Positions 6,503 to 12,968 of a stretch of DNA of 16,225 nt are shown here, piece after piece (positions within the stretch are counted from its first letter, which is position 1; each line of letters opens with the position of its first letter). This stretch comes from an uncultured Clostridia bacterium (GTDB lineage: Bacteria; Bacillota; Clostridia; TANB77; CAG-508), in the NCBI GenBank assembly GCA_934167435.1, contig CAKPKZ010000023.1, forward strand, positions 1 to 16,225, in the 5' to 3' direction. The translations under genes were made by a program, and so were the position numbers. The notes beneath the pieces were generated by a model that saw nothing but the letters and a program-made list of their open reading frames with translations, did not search any database and was not told the origin of the DNA.

Positions 6503-7232
6503 ATGTATGAAAACTGTATAGAGAATATAAAAAAAGCCCAAGCAGGAGATAAATATGAACTAGAAAAACTAATAAAAGACAATAATCGGACTTATTTGGA
6601 GTATTGTAAAAAGATTTAACTCAAGAGGATATGATTTAGAGGAATTATATCAAATAGGATGTATAGGTTTTATAAAATCTATAAAAAGGTTTGACACAAA
6701 TTTTGAAGTAAAGTTATCAACATATTCAGTACCTTATATATTAGGAGAAATAAAACGATTTATAAGAGATGATGGACCAATAAAAATAAGTAGAAGTATA
6801 AAAGAACTATCTGTAAAAATAAAAGAAATACAAAAAGAATATTTAGCTAAAAAAGGAAGAGATATAACATTAAGTGAAATTTCAAAAGAACTAAATGTAT
6901 CAAAAGAAGACATAGCAATGGCAATGGAAACATCAAACAAAATAGAATCAATAGACAGTTTATGCTACGAAAATAACACAAGTGGCAATAGCATAAACTT
7001 AATAGAAAAAATTGCTAGTCAAAAAGATGAACAAGAATTAGTTATAAATAAATTAACAATAAAACAATTAATAAATGGATTAGAAAATAGAGATAAAGAA
7101 GTTATATTATTAAGATTTTATAAAGAAAAAACACAATCTCAAGTTGCCAAAATATTAGGAATTACACAAGTACAAGTATCTAGAATAGAAAGAAAAATTC
7201 TTAATTCAATGAAAATGAAATTGACATCATAA
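6503..7232 (+). CDS. sigF: RNA polymerase sigma-F (SpoIIAC), with an internal +1 frame change
   Basis: Forespore-specific sigma factor that starts the forespore gene program. From the ATG at 6503 (GCGGGG upstream) the first 28 residues read MYENCIENIKKAQAGDKYEL and so on. Codon 29 is CGG (6587-6589), and this frame stops at TAA 6617-6619. Skipping C6587 gives GLIWSIVKRFNSRGYDLEELYQIGCIGFIKSIKRFD, the canonical sigma-70 region 2. It continues through FEVKLSTYSVPYILGEIKRFIRDDGPIKISRS and region 3, to region 4 with the helix-turn-helix KTQSQVAKILGITQVQVSRIERKIL. The joined product is about 242 residues, normal for sigma-F/G. The downstream frame has no usable alternative start early enough: its first ATG opens at 6918, after region 2. 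Position after spoIIAB identifies it as sigma-F. Its translation evidently depends on the +1 event, which would add a control step to an already tightly regulated factor. Confidence 0.92.
6587..6590 (+). other. +1 frameshift site 3: CGG-A in sigF
   Basis: Zero frame reads AAT CGG ACT TAT and ends ten codons after the CGG. The conserved sigma-factor sequence requires AAT (C) GGA CTT ATT TGG, giving Asn-Gly-Leu-Ile-Trp. The shift is at residue 29, before any functional region, so an unshifted product would be a 38-residue dead peptide. Confidence 0.85.
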
Positions 7233-7246
7233 AAGAAGGTGATTTT

Positions 7247-8263
7247 TTGAAGAAACTAATAATTTATTTATCAGTATTTATTCTAATCTTTTTTATTTTG
7301 CCAGCAATGCTTACAAAAAAGAAAACTAATCAAACAACTGCAAATATTCAAAGCAATGAAGAACAAGTTCCAGTTGAAAAAAACGAACCAGAAAATAAAT
7401 ACGAATATTCAAAATATGCAGTAATAATATTATTGCATTCAAACACAAATGAAATAGAAGAAGTGGAAATAGATAATTATTTATGTAATGTTGTATCAGC
7501 AGAAATGCCAGCAACCTTTGAAAAAGAAGCATTAAAAGCCCAGGCAATTGTAGCTAGAACATATACAATATATAAAATTAATCATAAAAAACATAATAAT
7601 GCAGACATATGTGATAATTCTGCATGTTGTCAAGCTTGGATTTCAAAAGAAGACAGACTTGCTAAATGGGAAGAAGGAGTAAGGGAAGAAAATTGGAATA
7701 AAATACAAGAATGTGTAAATGAAACCAAAGGCAAGATCGTTACATATAATAATGAACCAATAAATGCATTTTTCCATTCTAACAGTGGTGGGACAACAGA
7801 AGTTCCAGCAAATGTATGGGGAGGAACAGGGTACCCATATTTACAAGTTGTAGAAACAGCAGGAGAAGATAGTTATAGCCAATATAGCTCAGAGGTTAAT
7901 TTATCATTTGATGAAATATTAAATAAACTAAAGGGAAAGTATGAAGATATTGAAATTGATTTTCAAAATGAGGAGAGTATAAAAATTTTAGAGTATACAG
8001 AAAGTGGAAGGGTTAAAACAATAAAGTTTGGAAACCATGAAATCTCAGGTGTTGAAGCAAGAACAATATTTGGCTTAAAATCAACAAACTTTGAAATGAA
8101 AAAAGACTTGCAAAGTATAAAGTTCTTTGTAAAAGGTTATGGACATGGTGTTGGAATGAGCCAAACAGGAGCGGACGCAATGGCAAAAAACGGAAGTACA
8201 GCAGAAGAAATTATAAAACATTTTTATGCAAATATAGAAATAAAAGATATAAATTCTCTTTAA
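7247..8263 (+). CDS. spoIID: Stage II sporulation protein D, SpoIID lytic transglycosylase
   Basis: SpoIID degrades glycan strands denuded of stem peptides during engulfment, acting in the mother-cell membrane with SpoIIM and SpoIIP. The 338-residue product starts with TTG (AAGAAGGTG upstream) and has a signal anchor at about 4-22. Family motifs follow: VSAEMPATFEKEALKAQAIVARTYT at about 83-107 with the catalytic Glu86; a Cys/His cluster (CDNSACCQAW, about 122-131, with nearby His) like the zinc site described for clostridial SpoIID; FHSNSGGTTE (about 176-185); and GYGHGVGMSQTGADAMA near the C-terminus. It is separated from sigF by only 14 bases and is followed by the spoIIQ-like gene, so engulfment functions are clustered with the forespore sigma factor. 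Confidence 0.95.
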   Translation: MKKLIIYLSVFILIFFILPAMLTKKKTNQTTANIQSNEEQVPVEKNEPENKYEYSKYAVIILLHSNTNEIEEVEIDNYLCNVVSAEMPATFEKEALKAQAIVARTYTIYKINHKKHNNADICDNSACCQAWISKEDRLAKWEEGVREENWNKIQECVNETKGKIVTYNNEPINAFFHSNSGGTTEVPANVWGGTGYPYLQVVETAGEDSYSQYSSEVNLSFDEILNKLKGKYEDIEIDFQNEESIKILEYTESGRVKTIKFGNHEISGVEARTIFGLKSTNFEMKKDLQSIKFFVKGYGHGVGMSQTGADAMAKNGSTAEEIIKHFYANIEIKDINSL

Positions 8264-8267
8264 CAAT

Positions 8268-8296
8268 GTATAATTTTTATAAATAAGGAAATACTT
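8268..8296 (+). promoter_or_regulatory. Predicted sigma-F promoter of the spoIIQ-like gene
   Basis: GTATA at 8268-8272 and GGAAATACTT at 8287-8296 match the Bacillus sigma-F elements GYATA and GGNRANANTW completely, with a 14-base spacer (15 is usual). spoIIQ is a sigma-F gene in known systems. The predicted start falls about 20 bases before the ATG at 8325. Confidence 0.65.
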
Positions 8297-8324
8297 GTAA
8301 TAACATTAATTTAAGGAGGATTAT

Positions 8325-9185
8325 ATGAGAAGGGATTCAAGAAATAAAAACAAGAAAACTATTAATGACAAAATACTTGTTTACAGTGGAATTGGAATAA
8401 CATTGCTAGCCGTGGTGGTATTTGCTCTTTTTATGTATAGCAAAAGTTTAAGTAACAATGTAAAAGAAAGTACATTGAGTTCAGACAAAATTGCAAGCAT
8501 TATAAATAATACTAACAATTCGGAAAGCGCTAGTAGTTCAATAGGAAAATCAGTAGAAGAAGCGGAAAACAAAGAAAAGGAAAATACAAATACCACAAAA
8601 GTGGAAAATAATAATGTTAGTACAAAAAATAATTCTACTAATGTAAACGCCACAAAAACAAACACACAGACAAATAACACTAAAAGCAATAGTGTTACTA
8701 AAAACACAAACACAACTAAAGTAGAAAATACTACAGCAACTAATAGTAAGACAGAAGAAGACAAAGAGGTAAAAAAAGAATTAAATTTTGTAAAACCAGT
8801 AGAAGGTGAAATATCAAGAGAATTTGCAAAAGATAATTTAATTTATTCAGAAACATTACAAGAATGGGTTACACATACAGGAATAGATATAAAAGCAGAC
8901 AAAACAACAGTTGTAAAATCAGCAGAAGAAGGAACTGTGAAGTCAATAAAAAATGACCCTAGATACGGAATAACTATAGTTATAGAGCATCAAGACGGCT
9001 TCCAAACAGTATATGCAAACTTATTAACATCAGAATTTGTTGTAGAAGGCGAAAAAGTTGAAAAAAATCAAAGTATTGGTACTGTTGGAAACACAGCTAT
9101 ATTTGAAATAGCAGACGAATCACATTTACATTTTGAAATATTAAAAGATTCAGTTCAAGTTGATCCAAATTTATATATAAAATAA
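8325..9185 (+). CDS. spoIIQ: SpoIIQ-like forespore membrane protein with a LytM (M23) domain
   Basis: In spore-formers SpoIIQ is made in the forespore and binds mother-cell SpoIIIAH across the septum to support engulfment. The 286-residue product has one membrane segment at about 20-38. A Thr/Asn/Lys/Ser-rich linker follows (about 50-150), with a repeated NTNTTKVEN at about 87-95 and 127-135. The C-terminal M23 domain spans about 155-286. The metal ligands appear intact: His184-x3-Asp188 (THTGIDI) and His267-x-His269 (SHLHFE), as in clostridial rather than Bacillus SpoIIQ, so the domain could bind zinc. AAGGAGGA precedes the ATG. Position after spoIID and a good sigma-F promoter support the name; a general M23 peptidase is the alternative. 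A long hairpin terminator follows. Confidence 0.85.
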   Translation: MRRDSRNKNKKTINDKILVYSGIGITLLAVVVFALFMYSKSLSNNVKESTLSSDKIASIINNTNNSESASSSIGKSVEEAENKEKENTNTTKVENNNVSTKNNSTNVNATKTNTQTNNTKSNSVTKNTNTTKVENTTATNSKTEEDKEVKKELNFVKPVEGEISREFAKDNLIYSETLQEWVTHTGIDIKADKTTVVKSAEEGTVKSIKNDPRYGITIVIEHQDGFQTVYANLLTSEFVVEGEKVEKNQSIGTVGNTAIFEIADESHLHFEILKDSVQVDPNLYIK

Positions 9186-9236
9186 AATAGTGGGTATACA
9201 TGTTTTTTATAAAACAAATGTATACCTGCTATTTTT
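9186..9236 (+). terminator. Rho-independent terminator after spoIIQ
   Basis: AATAGTGGGTATACAT (9186-9201) pairs with 9218-9233 over 16 positions including two G-T pairs; GTTTT and AAAAC extend the stem inward. A T-tract ends at 9236. It closes the spoIID-spoIIQ unit. Confidence 0.9.
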
Positions 9237-9255
9237 AAAATTTTATTCAAAAACC

Positions 9256-9271
9256 TCAAAAATATGTTTGA
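9256..9271 (+). promoter_or_regulatory. LexA-box-like palindrome over the lexA -35
   Basis: TCAAAAATATGTTTGA is symmetric in seven of eight base pairs. It matches the Bacillus LexA box CGAACATATGTTCG in 11 of 14 positions of its core. It overlaps the -35 hexamer at 9268-9273, as expected for LexA autorepression. Confidence 0.6.
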
Positions 9272-9296
9272 CATTTTTTTGTTTGTATGATATGAT
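9268..9296 (+). promoter_or_regulatory. Sigma-A promoter of lexA
   Basis: Perfect TTGACA at 9268-9273 and TATGAT at 9291-9296 with a 17-base spacer, about 30 bases before the lexA start. Confidence 0.85.
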
Positions 9297-9326
9297 TACC
9301 AAAAATAGAAAAATGGAGTGGTAAAA

Positions 9327-9977
9327 ATGCCTAGAAAAAAAGAAGAATTAAATAAAAGAGAAAAAGCAATTTTAAAATTTATCGAAAAACAAATTATGAC
9401 AGATGGATATCCACCATCAGTAAGAGAAATTGGAAAAGCAGTTGGGTTAAGTTCAACAGCTACAGTACACGGATATTTAGCAAGATTAGATGAAAAAGGT
9501 TATATTAAAAAAGAAAACAAAAAAGGAAGAACATTAAAATTATTAAAAGGTGGCTCTGGGGAATCAAAAATAAAATCAAGCAAAGATTTTTATACACAAA
9601 AAGAATTAGTAGAAGTTCCAATAATAGGAAAAATAACAGCAGGCCAACCTATATTAGCTGTTGAAAATGTAACAGACACATTCCCAATTCCAATAGATTT
9701 TGTTGGAAACTCAGAAAGCTTCATGCTTACAGTTAGAGGAGAAAGCATGATAGAAGCAGGAATATTAGATGGAGACTACATATTAGTAAAAAAACAAGAT
9801 GATGCAAGAAATGGTGAAATAGTAGTAGCACTAATTGGAGACGAAGCAACAGTAAAAACATTTTATAAAGAAAAAGACCATATAAGACTACAACCAGAAA
9901 ACAGTACAATGGATCCAATAATAGTTCCAGACTGCAAAATACTTGGAAAAGTAGCAGGAGTATTTAGAAAAATGTAA
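9327..9977 (+). CDS. lexA: LexA repressor, SOS response
   Basis: LexA represses DNA-damage genes and cleaves itself when activated RecA filaments form. The start at ATG 9327 (MPRKKEELNKREKAILKFI) is preceded by TGGAGTGG with good spacing; an upstream in-frame GTG at 9318 is less likely. The 216-residue product has the winged-helix DNA-binding domain at about 1-70 (GYPPSVREIGKAVGLSSTATVHGYLARLDEKGYI), the Ala105-Gly106 cleavage bond (KITAGQP), catalytic Ser140 in VRGESM and Lys177 in DEATVKTFY. All key residues are present. The gene stands alone between a terminator and the tetR promoter. Confidence 0.97.
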   Translation: MPRKKEELNKREKAILKFIEKQIMTDGYPPSVREIGKAVGLSSTATVHGYLARLDEKGYIKKENKKGRTLKLLKGGSGESKIKSSKDFYTQKELVEVPIIGKITAGQPILAVENVTDTFPIPIDFVGNSESFMLTVRGESMIEAGILDGDYILVKKQDDARNGEIVVALIGDEATVKTFYKEKDHIRLQPENSTMDPIIVPDCKILGKVAGVFRKM

Positions 9978-9994
9978 AATAAATATATAAACTA

Positions 9995-10023
9995 TTGACA
10001 AATGACACTGTGTCACCTATAAT
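9995..10023 (+). promoter_or_regulatory. Sigma-A promoter of the tetR-ABC operon
   Basis: Perfect TTGACA at 9995-10000 and perfect TATAAT at 10018-10023 with a 17-base spacer. Such a consensus promoter would be strong unless repressed, which fits the palindromes inside and just after it. Confidence 0.9.
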
Positions 10024-10039
10024 AATGACACAATGTCAT
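10003..10039 (+). promoter_or_regulatory. Two operator-like palindromes for the TetR-family regulator
   Basis: TGACACTGTGTCA at 10003-10015 is a perfect palindrome inside the -35/-10 spacer. ATGACACAATGTCAT at 10025-10039 is a second palindrome directly after the -10. They share the half-site TGACA and their centres are 23 bases apart. Placement would block RNA polymerase, so autorepression by the adjacent regulator is likely. Confidence 0.8.
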
Positions 10040-10066
10040 TTTTGGTTTTTTAGGGGGAATATAAAA

Positions 10067-10676
10067 ATGCCAAGTGAAACTTTTTTCAAGCTACCAGAAG
10101 ATAAAAAAAATAAAATATTACAAGCTGCACAAACTGAATTTTCTAGAGTATCTTTTGAAGAAGCCTCTATAAAAAATATAGTAAACAATGCGCGGAATTG
10201 CAAGAGGAAGTTTTTATCAATATTTTCAAGACAAAGAAGATTTATTATTATATATTGTAAAAAAACATACCGAAAAAATGAACAGCACAATTGAAAAAAA
10301 TTTAAAAGAAAATAATGGTGATATATTTAGTTGGTATATAGAAACATATGATTTTATGATACAAAGCTTTGCCAAAAAAGAAGAATTTAATTTATTTAAA
10401 AAAATATTTGAAAATATAAAAGCTTCAGATGAGAAAATATTTAGAGCAATAATAGAAAGGAATAGACCAAATAAAATTATAGACTATTATGAAATAATTG
10501 ATAAAAGCAATTTAAAAATACAATCAAAAGAGGATTTAGAAATTATATGTAAAATATTAAATACAGTTACTAAAAATGCAGTAATGTCTTCATTTAAAAT
10601 AGATTCAAATGAAGCAAAAAAAATATTTTTAAAAGAGCTTGAATATATAAAATATGGTATATTAAAACAAAAGTAA
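10067..10676 (+). CDS. TetR/AcrR-family transcriptional regulator, with an internal +1 frame change
   Basis: Probable ligand-responsive repressor of the following ABC exporter genes. The ATG at 10067 (GGGGG at about 10052) gives MPSETFFKLPEDKKNKILQA, then FEEASIKNIVNNA, the first half of a TetR-type helix-turn-helix. Codon 43 is CGG (10193-10195); this frame then leaves the family sequence and stops at 10292-10294. Skipping C10193 gives GIARGSFYQYFQDKEDLLLYIV, the textbook second half of the TetR DNA-binding domain, followed by an all-helical ligand domain to 10676. The joined product is about 202 residues, normal for the family. A start inside the second frame (ATG at 10188) would lack most of the DNA-binding domain. 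It lies 15 bases before the first ABC gene and after a promoter carrying two palindromic operators. Confidence 0.9.
10193..10196 (+). other. +1 frameshift site 4: CGG-A in tetR
   Basis: Zero frame reads AAT GCG CGG AAT TGC; the TetR family sequence requires AAT GCG (C) GGA ATT GCA AGA, giving Asn-Ala-Gly-Ile-Ala-Arg in the middle of the DNA-binding motif. An unshifted product would not bind DNA, so repression of the operon would depend on the shift. Confidence 0.82.
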
Positions 10677-10691
10677 GAAAGGAGAAATTTT

Positions 10692-12965
10692 ATGTTAAAA
10701 GTATTAAAAAACTTAAAAAAATCGTTTGTATCTGTTATTGCAATAGTAATACTTTTATGTGTGCAAGCATGGGCAGATTTATCTTTGCCAGATTATACAT
10801 CTAAAATAGTAAATAACGGAATACAATCAGGAGGAATTGAAAAAGCAATTCCAGAATTTATTAGTGTAAAGGATATGGAAAATATTAATTTATTTGTCGA
10901 TGAAAATAATAAAAATATAATATTACAAGCTTATACACTAATTGAAAATAACATAACAACTAAGCAAAAAACAACCATAGAGAAATACTTTGGTAAAAAT
11001 TACAAAATAGAACCAGGAACAATATATATTTTAAATGACTTAGAAGAAGAGAAGGAAAATGAACTACTAAACATAATAGTAAACCCTATTATGGAAAATT
11101 CTATTATAACAAGTGAAGAAAAATCAAATGAAATAAAAGAAAAAATAATGGAAAATATGCCAGAGGAGCAAAAACAATACATTGCAAATATGAGCACGCT
11201 AGAAATAATAAAAACACTACCACAAGAACAAAGAAATGAATTGTTAAAACAATTTAGTAGTCAAATAGACGAAATGCAAGATTCAATAAAACAACAAGCT
11301 GCTATAGCCTCAATAAAACAAATGTACAAATCTATAGGAATTGATATAGATAAATTGCAAAATGATTATATTTTAATGTCAGGAATTCAAATGATTGGTG
11401 TTGCATTAGTTAGTATGATTTCTGCAATTATAATAATGTTATTATCTTCAAGAGTAGCTGCTAAGCTTGGAAGAACAGTAAGAGAAAAAATATTTAAAAA
11501 AGTGTTAAGTTTTTCGCATACAGAATTTACAGAGTTTAGCACAGCATCATTAATAACTCGTAGCACAAACGATATACAACAAATTCAAATATTAATAGCA
11601 ATGATGTTTAGGGTATTAGTATATGCACCAATAATAGGAATAGGAGCATTTATAAAAGTATTAACAAAAAGCAATAATTCAATGGCATGGATTATTGGAG
11701 TTGCAATTTTAGCAATTTTATTTGTTGTTGGAACACTATTTATTATTGCTATGCCAAAATTCAAAAAATTACAAAAATTAATAGACAAATTAAATCAAGT
11801 AGCAAGAGAAATATTAACTGGATTACCAGTAATTAGAGCATTTAATAAAGAAAAAAGAGAAGAAAAGAGATTTGACAGTGCAAATACAGATTTAATGAAA
11901 ACAAATATATTTGTAAATAGAGCAATGTCAATGATGATGCCAATGTTAATGTTTATAATGAATGCTATAACAATATTAATAATATGGGTTGGAGGACATA
12001 ATGTAGACCAAGGAATAATGCAAGTAGGAGACATGATGGCATTTATTCAATATACAATGCAAATTGTAATAAGTTTCTTATTCATATCAATGCTTTCAAT
12101 AATGCTTCCAAGAGCTTCTGTTTCAGCCAATAGAATAAATGAAGTATTAGAAACAGACCCTGTAATAAAAGACATAAAAGAAACAAAAGAATTTGATAAA
12201 ACTAAAAAAGGTTTAGTAGAATTTAAAAACGTAAGCTTTAGGTATCCAGATGCAGACACAGAAATATTAGAAGATATTAATTTTACTGCTAAACCAGGAG
12301 AAACAACAGCAATTATAGGAAGCACAGGTAGTGGTAAATCTACAGTAGTAAATCTAATACCAAGGTTTTATGATGTGACAGAAGGAGAAATTTTAATAGA
12401 TGGTGTAAATATTAAAGAAGTACCACAAAAAGCTTTAAGAGATATAATAGGTGTAGTACCACAAAAGGGTGTATTATTTTCAGGTACAATAGAATCAAAT
12501 ATAAAATATTCAAATGAAAACATGTCAGATGAAGATATGATAGAAGCTGCTAAAATAGCACAAGCTACAGAATTTATTGAAACAAAAGAAGACAAATTTA
12601 AAAGTATTATAGCACAGTCTGGAAATAATGTTTCAGGAGGACAAAGACAAAGACTATCAATAGCAAGAGCAATTGCAAAAAATCCAGAAATATTTATATT
12701 TGACGATAGTTTTTCAGCATTAGACTTTAAAACAGATAGCAAATTAAGAGAAGCATTGTCAACAAAAACAGCAGATAAAACAGTTATAATTGTAGCTCAA
12801 AGAATAAGTACAATATTAAACGCAGATAAAATTGTAGTACTAGAAGAAGGAAAAATAGTAGGTATTGGAAAACATGAAGAATTAATTAAAAATAATGAAA
12901 CATACAGACAAATTGCACTTTCACAATTGTCAGAAGAAGAATTAGAAAAAAGAAAGGAGGAATAA
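10692..12965 (+). CDS. ABC exporter half-transporter with degenerate ATP site and large extracellular insert
   Basis: Type-1 (MsbA/LmrCD-like) exporter subunit fused to its ATPase, 757 residues. The first membrane segment is at about 11-30 and the next at about 230-252. Between them is an insert of about 190 residues (about 40-228), rich in Glu/Lys/Asn and predicted helical, which would be extracellular; usual exporters of this class have only a short loop. The nucleotide-binding domain has Walker A GSTGSGKS (about 543-550), signature VSGGQ (647-651) and Walker B IFIFDD (667-672). The residue after the Walker B Asp is Asp, not the catalytic Glu, and the H-loop His is Gln (VAQRIST, about 703). 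That marks the non-catalytic half of a heterodimer. AAAGGAG precedes the ATG and its stop is 3 bases before the partner gene. Confidence 0.92.
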   Translation: MLKVLKNLKKSFVSVIAIVILLCVQAWADLSLPDYTSKIVNNGIQSGGIEKAIPEFISVKDMENINLFVDENNKNIILQAYTLIENNITTKQKTTIEKYFGKNYKIEPGTIYILNDLEEEKENELLNIIVNPIMENSIITSEEKSNEIKEKIMENMPEEQKQYIANMSTLEIIKTLPQEQRNELLKQFSSQIDEMQDSIKQQAAIASIKQMYKSIGIDIDKLQNDYILMSGIQMIGVALVSMISAIIIMLLSSRVAAKLGRTVREKIFKKVLSFSHTEFTEFSTASLITRSTNDIQQIQILIAMMFRVLVYAPIIGIGAFIKVLTKSNNSMAWIIGVAILAILFVVGTLFIIAMPKFKKLQKLIDKLNQVAREILTGLPVIRAFNKEKREEKRFDSANTDLMKTNIFVNRAMSMMMPMLMFIMNAITILIIWVGGHNVDQGIMQVGDMMAFIQYTMQIVISFLFISMLSIMLPRASVSANRINEVLETDPVIKDIKETKEFDKTKKGLVEFKNVSFRYPDADTEILEDINFTAKPGETTAIIGSTGSGKSTVVNLIPRFYDVTEGEILIDGVNIKEVPQKALRDIIGVVPQKGVLFSGTIESNIKYSNENMSDEDMIEAAKIAQATEFIETKEDKFKSIIAQSGNNVSGGQRQRLSIARAIAKNPEIFIFDDSFSALDFKTDSKLREALSTKTADKTVIIVAQRISTILNADKIVVLEEGKIVGIGKHEELIKNNETYRQIALSQLSEEELEKRKEE

Positions 12966-12968
12966 AAT

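Noticed and set aside
8381..8764. Long minus-strand open frame opposite spoIIQ
   Set aside because: It mirrors the Thr/Asn/Lys-rich linker of spoIIQ, has no ribosome site and a low-complexity hydrophobic composition.
115..10196. Four broken genes read as ordinary pseudogenes
   Set aside because: Each gene has exactly one lesion, all with the same C-before-GGA signature, and full conservation after the break. prfB and sigF should be essential to growth or sporulation. Random decay would give varied lesions.
115..10196. Systematic sequencing or assembly error inserting C before GGA
   Set aside because: GGA is very common in this window and is intact nearly everywhere, including many NAC-GGA sites. 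No homopolymer surrounds the four sites. It cannot be fully excluded without reads, so it is listed as a refutation test.
115..10196. CGG reassigned to another amino acid without frameshift
   Set aside because: Reassignment would keep the reading frame; here the zero frame ends in stops shortly after and the family sequence continues only in +1.
10188..10676. Separate gene starting at ATG 10188 for the second half of the TetR protein
   Set aside because: No ribosome site precedes it, and it would lack most of the DNA-binding domain completed by the upstream frame.
12368..12742. Minus-strand open frame opposite the first ABC ATPase domain
   Set aside because: It is a shadow of a conserved plus-strand domain with no start signal.
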